Assembly (NCBI GenBank): GCA_964463145.1
Contig: CAYXBG010000040.1
Span: forward strand, 1 to 14,581
Source of the DNA: CAYXBG01 sp964463145
Lineage (GTDB): Bacteria; Acidobacteriota; UBA6911; RPQK01; CBDAPI01
DNA: 14,581 nt
Direction of reading: 5' to 3'
The notes beneath the pieces were generated by a model. The model was not told the origin of the DNA, ran no database searches, and saw only the letters and a program-made list of their open reading frames with translations. Positions 7,407-14,356 of the stretch are shown here, in pieces; position 1 is the first letter of the stretch, and the number at the start of each line of letters is the position of its first letter. The translations under genes and the position numbers were made by a program.

Positions 7407-8918
7407 TTAGCTGTTTGAGAGGTTAGATAAATTCTCGAATCGTTTCTTAAGGCTGTCGTGTAACGCCAGAAATTCCTGATAAAGCATTTCATATGCAGGG
7501 TTATTCTGTGAGTTGGGCTCGACAGATTCCTTTAATGAAACCATCTGGGCTACAGCCTCCTCGAAGTCAGAGAAGGCCCCAGTGCCGACCGCGGCAAGAA
7601 TTGCTGTCCCAAGCGAGGTGGCTTCCGGAACAGAAGGTAGGACAATTGATTTGGAGAGAATATCGGCTCGGATGGAAGCAGATAATCTGCTCCCGGCCCC
7701 ACCACCGACGAGACGAATTCTGTTAATGACTACCCCCATTTCTTCAAGAGTTTCTAGAGAGCGTTTTAAACCGAAAACGCTACCTTCAAGAATGGCGCGA
7801 AAAAAATGAGCTCGTCTATGTTGGGGAGAGATTCCAAAAAAGACCCCTCTCACCTTACTGTCCCAAATGGGAGTGCGTTCTCCGATAAGGCTCGGTATAC
7901 ATAAGAGATTCCCAGGGTTGGGGGCAATATGCCTTACCTCCTCCTCAAGGTTGTGCAGCCATTGCTCAATCGCAATTTCCGTCTCCCCAAAGGTCTCGTA
8001 AAACCAGTTTAAGCAACCACCCGTTATAGAATGTGGGCCTCCTTGCCCCCACATCCCAGGGATAGGATAGCAATTGACGAGTGTTCCCATGTTGGGATCA
8101 AAGTGTGGCTCGGGGGTGCATGCTAACAAGACATCTGTTGTCCCGGAAACATTGACTGCATCGCCTTCTGATACCAGTCCAGCCCCTAATGTTCCTGCTG
8201 ACCCATCTGAGCAGCCAGCAATAACCGGGAGGTTTTTCGGGATACCCACAGCAGAACAGAACGAGCCATTGGTCTGTCCCACAATAGTCTGTGCTGTGTG
8301 AACTCTAGGCAGGTATTTTTCTTCTAGATTGAGAGATTCCAAGAAGGATTGTTCCCAAACTTTGTCTCTAATATTGAAGAGGAGCGAGTAGGAAGCGTGA
8401 GTTTCGTCGATAATATACTGTCCGGTCAACTGATAGACTATATAGTCTTTAATTGTAAGAAATTGATTGATATCTCTGTAAACGTTGAGGTGGTTTTGTT
8501 TGAGCCAGAGGATTTTACAAGCCATCCTCTCAGGGTCAACCCGGCGTCCAGAGACACGATAGATCTCAGACTCTTCCAGTGTTCGGGAAATCCTTGCTGC
8601 TTGGCGTGTAGAGCGCCTGTCCATCCACGGAATAATTTTCGAGACGGGAGAGCCCTTCAAGTCAAGACCGACTAACCCTAGTTGGGCTGTGACACCGACC
8701 CCTCTAATCATCCCTGTATCAATTCCTTGCAGTGCTTGCTTTAGAGACGTTGACACGGCCTCTAAGAGTTCAGAAGGATCTATCTCAGCCCACCCGGAAT
8801 GGGGTTGTGATGTTTTATAATCGCTCTGACCAGATGATAAGGGATTGCCTGAGAGATCGAAGAGCACACATTTAGAGCATCGTGAGCCAGCATCGATTGT
8901 CAGGAGCAGTTCCTTCAA
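7407..8918 (-). CDS. FGGY-family carbohydrate kinase (xylulokinase-like)
   Basis: This 503-residue cytoplasmic kinase transfers phosphate from ATP to a sugar, polyol or sugar analogue. It has the two-lobed FGGY layout: N-terminal phosphate-binding IDAGSRCSKCVLFD (8-21), PWMDRRS (97-103), TIKDYIVYQLTG (155-166), the catalytic base D238 in VIAGCSDGSAG, GERTP (347-351), and the adenosine-binding GGGAGS (405-410). It most resembles xylulokinase-like members, but FGGY substrates cannot be read safely from motifs. It is the last gene of the minus-strand operon and starts with a TTG overlapping the preceding CoA-transferase stop (TTGA), with AGAGG upstream as ribosome-binding site. A sugar kinase in the same transcript as CoA-transferase and ThDP enzymes suggests that one cleavage product, or the substrate, is a hydroxylated sugar-like compound. 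Confidence 0.9.
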   Translation of the reverse strand: MKELLLTIDAGSRCSKCVLFDLSGNPLSSGQSDYKTSQPHSGWAEIDPSELLEAVSTSLKQALQGIDTGMIRGVGVTAQLGLVGLDLKGSPVSKIIPWMDRRSTRQAARISRTLEESEIYRVSGRRVDPERMACKILWLKQNHLNVYRDINQFLTIKDYIVYQLTGQYIIDETHASYSLLFNIRDKVWEQSFLESLNLEEKYLPRVHTAQTIVGQTNGSFCSAVGIPKNLPVIAGCSDGSAGTLGAGLVSEGDAVNVSGTTDVLLACTPEPHFDPNMGTLVNCYPIPGMWGQGGPHSITGGCLNWFYETFGETEIAIEQWLHNLEEEVRHIAPNPGNLLCIPSLIGERTPIWDSKVRGVFFGISPQHRRAHFFRAILEGSVFGLKRSLETLEEMGVVINRIRLVGGGAGSRLSASIRADILSKSIVLPSVPEATSLGTAILAAVGTGAFSDFEEAVAQMVSLKESVEPNSQNNPAYEMLYQEFLALHDSLKKRFENLSNLSNS

Positions 8919-9844
8919 TGGACCTCTGTTGGATCTGTACTTCTAGTAGAAAGTTGCTGGATTCTCCATAGTCTTTCCAATCCTATAAGGTCCAGGTATT
9001 CGTAGTGGTCTTTGGGCTCCAAGACATATTTCTGCAACCACGCTTGGAAGGTCGGTTTCTTCTTGCAGGCCTTTTGATAATCTCTCAGGAATTTGAGGTC
9101 GTAATCATAGCGGTAATCGCATCCGTTTGGATGAGCTCCAAACGGCACCTCAACTATCTTGTCTATAGAGGATTCAGGGAGGATAGTCAGGTGAGGATTG
9201 GCTTTGATCGTTTCTTCGGCAACGATCTGTTCGACCGAGACTATGACCTTTCTCGCGGAGTTAGCGATAAGTGCATCAATTCCGTTATCCAGGTCTCGTT
9301 TTTGATCAAGTTGGACATTACCAAATCGATCAGAAATATGTGCATGGATGATTGCGACATCTGGAGAGAAAGCAGGCAGCAAGGCGTATTTTTCACCAGT
9401 GTAAGGACATTCCATGGATTCTAACGATTCATTATCCGGGGTGGGTTCGGCCTCCAGGGATGTTTTGGTAGGAAAGAAAGTCCAGCCTTGACTTCCCGCT
9501 CGGAAAGCGTCAATAGCTGTTGTTTCTAGTTGTTCAGTAATTTTCAAGGACCCAGTTTTAGCGGCTCGGCGGTAATTGACCGCGAGTCCTAGCATGGCCA
9601 TGCCAACATGAGAAGTTTCAATAGAGCTGACACAGCCAGCTCCTATCAATAGATCCATATCAATGCTGTTATTCCATCCCAAAAGGGATAGAGATCTTTT
9701 TTTCTGGCGGACAATTTCGAATATCATCGCCATTGGATGTCGATGGATTGGTCCGCCACCTATAGCGACCGTACTTCCGTTTTCGATTAAAGAAACTGCC
9801 CCAGAGAGTGTAGTTGTTTTATCTTCTCTTTCCCGGGTGCTCAC
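8915..9844 (-). CDS. CoA-transferase subunit A, second copy (A2), glutaconate CoA-transferase family
   Basis: This 309-residue protein belongs to the family I CoA-transferase alpha subunits, close to glutaconate CoA-transferase GctA and the ring-opening hydrolase subunit IpdA. Visible marks are the glycine-rich start VAIGGGPIHRHPMAM, the CPYTGEKYALLPAF segment, DVAIIHAHISDRFGNVQ, VIVSVEQIV and the GAHPNGCDYRYDYD motif near the C terminus. It is clearly paralogous to the product of 12292-13191, sharing the motif order and the YVL-P-H-YL-IGL-RL tail. Alpha subunits form the CoA-binding half of the heteromer, while the catalytic glutamate comes from subunit B. No second B gene lies beside it, so it may share the single B subunit or act differently. 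It begins with GTG immediately after the TAA of the ThDP enzyme gene. Confidence 0.87.
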   Translation of the reverse strand: MSTREREDKTTTLSGAVSLIENGSTVAIGGGPIHRHPMAMIFEIVRQKKRSLSLLGWNNSIDMDLLIGAGCVSSIETSHVGMAMLGLAVNYRRAAKTGSLKITEQLETTAIDAFRAGSQGWTFFPTKTSLEAEPTPDNESLESMECPYTGEKYALLPAFSPDVAIIHAHISDRFGNVQLDQKRDLDNGIDALIANSARKVIVSVEQIVAEETIKANPHLTILPESSIDKIVEVPFGAHPNGCDYRYDYDLKFLRDYQKACKKKPTFQAWLQKYVLEPKDHYEYLDLIGLERLWRIQQLSTRSTDPTEVH

Positions 9845-11515
9845 TTAGAAGGGCTCCGTCCAAACGTTGTCGGTAGGATCGATGAGGACATCGACAAGAA
9901 ATGTCTTTTCGCTAGCCACACCTGATTTTAGAGCAGCCATAAGTTGATCGGGGCTGTCTACACGGACGCCGTCTGCTCCGAATCCCTTCGCGATCATCGT
10001 GAAGTCTGTATCCAAGAAGTCCACTCCTATGTAACGAGGACCGTGATACACCAGCTGTTCCTGTTTGATGTTGCCATAGCCATGATTATTCATGACTATT
10101 ATTAGTACCGGTGCGTTCTCCCGAACAGAGGTTTCGATTTCACTTATACACATCCCCAGAGAACCATCACCGACGACGCAGGCGACTTTTCGATCAGGTT
10201 GGGCCAGGCTAGCTGCAATTGCTGCTGGTAGACCAAAGCCCATGTTTCCAAAGCCCACAGGTTTCATGTATGTTCTCGGTTCATAAATTTCTAAGAGGTT
10301 GGTCCATATTCCAGGATTACCGGCTCCACCAACTACGATGGCATCTCTTGGCAGACAGGCTCTTAAAGATTCCATCAACAATGGTGGCTTTACTAGTGAC
10401 TCATCCCAATATTCTTTCCGAAAGATATCTTTCTGCCATTTGTTTTGGACTTGCGTAAGTTTGGTAATCCACTGTGTGCGGTTTTCTAGGACACTTTCTT
10501 TGAGTGTTTGGTTTGCTAACGTCCCAGATATTTCTTCGGTCACCGCGAGTGCATCGCCCACGATACCTACGGCACAAGGGTAGTGTCGGCCGATGGAAAG
10601 AGGGTCAATATCAATCTGAAGAAGCTGTCTGGGTAGTTCTAATTGCCAGCGAGAGGTAGAAGGACCATTTAAACTATTGCCGATGGCCAAAACTGCATCA
10701 GATTCAGCCAGGACTTGAGTCGAGACTCTGGTCCCATGGCGGCTTTTTGGGCCAAAAGATAAAGGGTGATCGGCGGGGATACTGCCTATCCCGTTGTAGG
10801 TTGAGATCATTGGTATGTGTAGTGTGTCTGCAAGGTGGACTATAGCCTCGGTAGCTTCTGAGATTAGCACTCCACGGCCTGCCCAGATTACGGGAGTATT
10901 AGCCTTAGTTAGAATCTCGACAGCATTGTCTATAGCTTTGGCATCTCCGCGTTGCCGGTTAGGAACTTGAGAATTGCCCGCAGTTTGGGAGGGAAGGCAG
11001 GAACCGTCAATCTCATTTTCCAGTACATCCCTTGTGAAATCGAGGTGGGTCGGGCCTGGACATCCGGATCTGGCACGGTGAAATGCCTCTCGTACAGCAT
11101 GTGGAATTCTTTTGGCATCTGTGACCAAGAAGGACCATTTGCACAGGCTTTGAAAAATATCGGTATGGGTGGCCTCTTGAGCATCATCTCGGCCGAGATT
11201 AACTCCAAAGTTGTTGGCCGTTATAACGACTACCGGACTGGAATCTTTTAGGGCACCTCCAATACCGGTCAGCAGATTTGTCGCACCCGGCCCTGTAGTT
11301 GAGAGACAAACACCCGGTTTTCCGGTTGTGCGTCCATAGCCATCTGCCATGCAAGATGCACCACCTTCGTGATGAGCAGTGATAAAACGGATATCCGTTC
11401 TATCGTAAAGGGCGTCCATAATGGCAAGGGTTTGACCGCCGGGTATTCCGAATATAAATTCAACCCCCTCGTTTTTCATACATTCAACCAAAAGATGACC
11501 GCCAGTATTTTTCAT
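9845..11515 (-). CDS. Thiamine-diphosphate-dependent enzyme, acetolactate synthase superfamily
   Basis: This 556-residue cytoplasmic enzyme has the three-domain layout of acetolactate synthase, 2-hydroxyacyl-CoA lyase, oxalyl-CoA decarboxylase and sulfoacetaldehyde acetyltransferase. The ThDP-activating glutamate is E50 in AHHEGGAS. STTGPGATNLLTGIGGA (72-88) follows. The central domain includes PVIWAGRGV. The ThDP-Mg motif runs from GDGSLGM (449-455) to NN (476-477). Members decarboxylate 2-oxo acids or cleave or form carbon-carbon bonds beside a carbonyl. There is no small regulatory subunit (IlvN/IlvH) or other branched-chain amino acid gene nearby, which argues against anabolic acetolactate synthase. 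The neighbouring CoA-transferase genes make an acyl-CoA substrate, as in 2-hydroxyacyl-CoA lyase, an attractive but unproven idea. The ATG at 11515 has AAGG upstream. Its start is 19 bases beyond the displaced end of the B subunit gene. Confidence 0.88.
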   Translation of the reverse strand: MKNTGGHLLVECMKNEGVEFIFGIPGGQTLAIMDALYDRTDIRFITAHHEGGASCMADGYGRTTGKPGVCLSTTGPGATNLLTGIGGALKDSSPVVVITANNFGVNLGRDDAQEATHTDIFQSLCKWSFLVTDAKRIPHAVREAFHRARSGCPGPTHLDFTRDVLENEIDGSCLPSQTAGNSQVPNRQRGDAKAIDNAVEILTKANTPVIWAGRGVLISEATEAIVHLADTLHIPMISTYNGIGSIPADHPLSFGPKSRHGTRVSTQVLAESDAVLAIGNSLNGPSTSRWQLELPRQLLQIDIDPLSIGRHYPCAVGIVGDALAVTEEISGTLANQTLKESVLENRTQWITKLTQVQNKWQKDIFRKEYWDESLVKPPLLMESLRACLPRDAIVVGGAGNPGIWTNLLEIYEPRTYMKPVGFGNMGFGLPAAIAASLAQPDRKVACVVGDGSLGMCISEIETSVRENAPVLIIVMNNHGYGNIKQEQLVYHGPRYIGVDFLDTDFTMIAKGFGADGVRVDSPDQLMAALKSGVASEKTFLVDVLIDPTDNVWTEPF

Positions 11516-11534
11516 GAAAGCCTTAAATAGAAGA

Positions 11535-11651
11535 CTAAATATACACGCCTTCTGGATCGATAATATTACGTAATAGATGTAGTTGTTCTTCGCTTGGAGC
11601 TTGTGTTTCAGTGAGAGTCTTTGAAACTAATAGTTCGAAGCCTGTGTTCTC
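11535..11651 (-). pseudogene. Displaced C-terminal coding segment of the CoA-transferase B subunit
   Basis: These 38 codons plus a TAG are out of frame with the rest of the B gene but encode the standard family C terminus: ENTGFELLVS at the start, LLRNIIDPEGVYI at the end. Glutaconate CoA-transferase subunit B has ENTGFDLDVSK and a LIREEIDP segment at the matching places. In that family seven residues separate the HPG-like turn from ENTGF; here only seven bases do. The segment has no start of its own and is not a separate gene. Confidence 0.85.
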
Positions 11652-12276
11652 TTGAAGCTCCTGGATGGATGGATTCGATCTGCATTCTTTTGGAATCTGA
11701 ATCGAATCCCATAATGGCGAGATTAGTTATAACACGTGTTGGGCCACCTCCGGGCAGGCCTGCCGATTTACGGCCTTCGGGGCCATCAAGATATCCGGGA
11801 GTAGTTATGTAATGACATTGAGATGGGAACTTTCTTTTTTCGTGAGGTACTATTACCACGACACGTTTGGCTAGGGAAGCAATGTCGTTTGCTCCTCCAC
11901 TTCCTGGTAAACGCACCTTGGGATGTGAATAATCGCCTATGACTGTGGAGTTTATATTCCCATAGGGATCGATTTCGGCTGCACCCAGAAATCCTAGGTC
12001 GACGTAACCGCCCTGGATCAAGCTTAGAGCGTAGTAAAGACCTGAGGCTTTAACACAATTGGACAGTAGGCGGAAATCCCCGACCCCAATAGCTAATTCT
12101 TTTGGAAAAGCTCCGATAATACCCGACTCAAAGAACAAGCAAGACCTTGGGGCGTGAGTCTTTTTGGCTAAATAAGCTGCTATCATGGGGAGGCCGGTTC
12201 CAATGATTGCCACCTCACCGTCACCGATTTCCCGTGTAGCGGCGACTGCCATCAGTTCTTCACGTGTAAAATCCAT
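11608..12276 (-). CDS. CoA-transferase subunit B, glutaconate CoA-transferase family (frameshifted near 3' end)
   Basis: This is the beta subunit of a family I CoA-transferase, which carries the glutamate that forms the covalent acyl and CoA thioester intermediates. With the ATG at 12276 it is 222 residues, with catalytic E50 in FFESG, an AEIDPYGNINSTVIGD segment, the GSGGANDIA loop, VPHEKRKF and GLPGGGP. I prefer 12276 because GGAGAG (12284-12289) sits seven bases upstream and because family proteins start there. An ATG at 12291, directly after the A1 stop, would add five residues. After the HPGAS motif the frame leaves the family sequence and stops at 11608-11610. The conserved tail follows in another frame (11535-11651). 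Compared with Acidaminococcus GctB as I remember it, 14 bases are missing at the junction. The protein may be inactive or destabilised, or this may be a consensus error. Confidence 0.85.
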   Translation of the reverse strand: MDFTREELMAVAATREIGDGEVAIIGTGLPMIAAYLAKKTHAPRSCLFFESGIIGAFPKELAIGVGDFRLLSNCVKASGLYYALSLIQGGYVDLGFLGAAEIDPYGNINSTVIGDYSHPKVRLPGSGGANDIASLAKRVVVIVPHEKRKFPSQCHYITTPGYLDGPEGRKSAGLPGGGPTRVITNLAIMGFDSDSKRMQIESIHPGASREHRLRTISFKDSH

Positions 12277-12283
12277 CGGGGAT

Positions 12284-12289
12284 CTCTCC
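12284..12289 (-). promoter_or_regulatory. Ribosome-binding site deciding the B-subunit start
   Basis: On the minus strand GGAGAG lies seven bases before the ATG at 12276. It overlaps the alternative ATG at 12291, which lacks a comparable site of its own. Confidence 0.55.
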
Positions 12290-12291
12290 AT

Positions 12292-13191
12292 TCAATAACC
12301 AAGGTATGGATCTGCACGCAGTTCCATAAGTTTTCGTATACCGATCATTTCCAAATATTGCCAGTGGTTATGAGGTTTCAGGACGTATTGCTCCAGGTAT
12401 TCTTTGAAGGATTTTTCCTGACGTGATTGGTTCCAGTAATTCTGAATATGATCGTGGTCATAGTTGTAATACTTAAACATCCCAGCGGGGTGAGCTCCAT
12501 ATGGAATCTCTACCACCGCATCTACCACAAAGCTGGGAAGCAGTGTAAGTTCAGGTTTTTCGGCTATCACATTGGTCGGGACTATTTCTTCCACGGAAAC
12601 AATGACTGTTTTTGATGCGCGGGCTTGTTCGTCAATGATGGATGTCATTCCGAACAATTGCGTGTTGCCTTCTTCATCCGCACGCGAGGCATGGATTACT
12701 GCTACATCAGGTTCGATAGCCTTCACTAAGAGATGCTGTTCTCCGGTGAAAGGGCAGTCTGCGACGAGCGATTTATCCTTGTCGAATGTCACTTTTTTAA
12801 CGATATCGGTGCCGGCCATCACTTTGGTAGGCAGGTAAGAGATTCCTAGTGCAGACGCGAAGAGTCTCGAGGTGATACCGAAGTGACTATAGTCCTCCAC
12901 CTCAAGATCACCTTGTTGTACGGCCCGCGAGAAATTCATACAACCACCGCACCCCTCGAACATGTAGTTCGAGCGTCCCACCTTAGGGAGGCAGCCCGCC
13001 CCGGAAAGGAGATCGGCTGCCCAACATTCTCCCATTGAAGTTAAAGCTAGGTTCTTCCTACCTTGTCGGATGATTTCCCGGACTAGAGCGATGGGAGCTA
13101 GGGAATGAGCAAATCCACTTATTGTCAGGTTGTCTCCGTCATTTATAAGTTCGACAGCCTTCTTGATCGAGAGTACTTTGTTTTGTGCCAA
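12292..13191 (-). CDS. CoA-transferase subunit A, first copy (A1), glutaconate CoA-transferase family
   Basis: This 299-residue alpha subunit of a family I CoA-transferase should pair with the B subunit encoded directly downstream. Marks include LTISGFAHSLAP near the N terminus, LSGAGC, FEGCGGCMNFSRAV, CPFTGEQHLLV, DVAVIHASRADEEGNTQ, VIVSVEEIVP and GAHPAGMFKYYNYDHD, close to GctA of Acidaminococcus and to IpdA. Both of those act on CoA thioesters of dicarboxylic or ring-derived acids, so the substrate here could be a hydroxy- or dicarboxylic acid. It is the first gene of the minus-strand operon and faces dctP. The start is a TTG at 13191. A stop codon lies two codons upstream, so no longer form is possible, and the AAGGA site is 12 bases away, suggesting modest translation initiation. 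Confidence 0.9.
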   Translation of the reverse strand: MAQNKVLSIKKAVELINDGDNLTISGFAHSLAPIALVREIIRQGRKNLALTSMGECWAADLLSGAGCLPKVGRSNYMFEGCGGCMNFSRAVQQGDLEVEDYSHFGITSRLFASALGISYLPTKVMAGTDIVKKVTFDKDKSLVADCPFTGEQHLLVKAIEPDVAVIHASRADEEGNTQLFGMTSIIDEQARASKTVIVSVEEIVPTNVIAEKPELTLLPSFVVDAVVEIPYGAHPAGMFKYYNYDHDHIQNYWNQSRQEKSFKEYLEQYVLKPHNHWQYLEMIGIRKLMELRADPYLGY

Positions 13192-13227
13192 TTGTTAACT
13201 TGTTCCTTAAGTAGTACTAGGCTCGGG

Positions 13228-13257
13228 ATTGTACATTGTGGAGGGCATAGCTTTAAA
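13228..13257 (-). promoter_or_regulatory. Candidate sigma-70 promoter of the CoA-transferase/ThDP/kinase operon
   Basis: On the minus strand TTTAAA (13257-13252) is followed after 18 bases by TACAAT (13233-13228), matching four of six and five of six consensus positions. Transcription would start near 13221, giving a leader of about 30 bases. It overlaps the forward candidate promoter. The call rests on consensus matching by eye. Confidence 0.35.
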
Positions 13258-13264
13258 GTAGAAT
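13236..13264 (+). promoter_or_regulatory. Candidate sigma-70 promoter of the TRAP transporter operon
   Basis: TTGTGG (13236-13241) and TAGAAT (13259-13264) are separated by 17 bases, matching three of six and five of six consensus positions. Transcription would begin near 13271, about 30 bases before dctP. The spacer contains the perfect palindrome CTTTAAAG (13251-13258), which also includes the -35 of the opposing candidate promoter. Confidence 0.38.
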
Positions 13265-13299
13265 CCTCGGGGTTTTCATTTATCTAGAAGGGGCAATGT

Positions 13300-14331
13300 A
13301 TGACTAAGAAAAAAGTAATGGCCTGGCTGGTATTGTCTAGTTGCCTATTGGGTGTTTGGGGGTGCACTTCTGGGAACAAGGAAGGTCCCATAAAAGTTAG
13401 AATGGCTACTCTTTTTGGTAAGGACCATCATCTTGCTAAAAAGTTGGAGTGGATCTCACAAGAACTCGAGAAGCGCAGTGGAAATCGTTTTCAATGTGAG
13501 GTGTTCCCGGGAAGTATGATGGGTGGTGAGAAGGAAAATCTCGAAGATCTCCTGCTCGGGAATCTCGAATTGATGAACGGAGCGGGAAGCTATCTCTATA
13601 GGTACTGTCCTGAGGCCGCGGTTTTGGAGATGCCTTCTTACGGTTGGAGGGATAGGGTTGAGGCTTGGAAGGTAATTAGAGCCTATTGGCCAAAGTTTGT
13701 TGATGTCCTAGAGAGGAAAGGATTTTACCCAGTAGGTCTTGATATTCGAGATTATTGGGGTGTTTTCTACAAGGATCCTATCACTTCTCTAGACTCGATT
13801 AAGAAGGCGAAGTTTCGTTCCGTCAATGCTGATTTGTGGATCAAGCTCACCGAACTCTATGGGGCTGTGCCAAATCCGATTCCTTATGCTGATGCATATA
13901 TGGCTTTTAAGACAGGAGTTTCCGTGGGAACACTGACATCGGTGACAGGTGGGGCTGCCGCGAAGTGGCATGAAGTTCTGAAATGCTTTCTTGATACACG
14001 ACTGGTTTATAGCGAAAGCCTTATGTTGAGTTCCAAAAAGTGGTTGGATAACCTTCCCCCAGATCTTAGGGAACTTTTCCTTGCGGTCTGCGAGGAGAGT
14101 GAGGTCTTCAACCTAGGTTCTGTAGAGGAGCAATATAATCGGAACAAGGCGGAAATGATTGAAAGTGGACTGCTGTGGGTAGATCGAGACCAACTGGACA
14201 TGACGGATATAGAGGCGAAGGCTAGAGAATTCCGAGACGGTTACATGAAGAGCCTCGGAGAACCTGCCTACGAGTTCTTTCAGGAATGGATTGCCCATGT
14301 GGAGGGAATGACAGGCAGGCCGTTGCCTTAA
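13300..14331 (+). CDS. dctP: TRAP transporter substrate-binding lipoprotein, DctP family
   Basis: This 343-residue protein captures a substrate outside the inner membrane and delivers it to the DctQM permease. The N terminus has a KKK n-region, a short hydrophobic core and a lipobox-like VWGC, so C22 is the likely lipidated cysteine (an alternative is LSSC15). The mature part follows the DctP fold: IKVRMATLFGKDHHLAKKLEW, the EVFPGSMMGGEKENLEDLLLG segment, and AKFRSVNADLW with R173 at the position that usually salt-bridges the substrate carboxylate. The usual TGVVDGQE-type stretch reads TGVSVGTLTS here, so the ligand may be unusual. AAGGGG (13288-13293) lies six bases before the ATG. It is divergent from the CoA-transferase operon, suggesting shared control and that its cargo feeds that operon. 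The ligand is unknown. Confidence 0.9.
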   Translation: MTKKKVMAWLVLSSCLLGVWGCTSGNKEGPIKVRMATLFGKDHHLAKKLEWISQELEKRSGNRFQCEVFPGSMMGGEKENLEDLLLGNLELMNGAGSYLYRYCPEAAVLEMPSYGWRDRVEAWKVIRAYWPKFVDVLERKGFYPVGLDIRDYWGVFYKDPITSLDSIKKAKFRSVNADLWIKLTELYGAVPNPIPYADAYMAFKTGVSVGTLTSVTGGAAAKWHEVLKCFLDTRLVYSESLMLSSKKWLDNLPPDLRELFLAVCEESEVFNLGSVEEQYNRNKAEMIESGLLWVDRDQLDMTDIEAKAREFRDGYMKSLGEPAYEFFQEWIAHVEGMTGRPLP

Positions 14332-14356
14332 GAATCCGCAGTGAGGCTCTAATTGG

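Noticed and set aside
9005..9424. 139-codon plus-strand open frame inside the A2 gene
   Set aside because: It lies wholly within a conserved CoA-transferase coding region on the other strand and has no recognisable features.
11608..11665. Programmed +1 ribosomal frameshift producing the full B subunit
   Set aside because: A single +1 slip would join the frames but leave the protein about five residues short between HPG and ENTGF. No slippery heptamer, in-frame stop at the shift point or stimulatory structure is visible. A 14-base deletion explains the data better.
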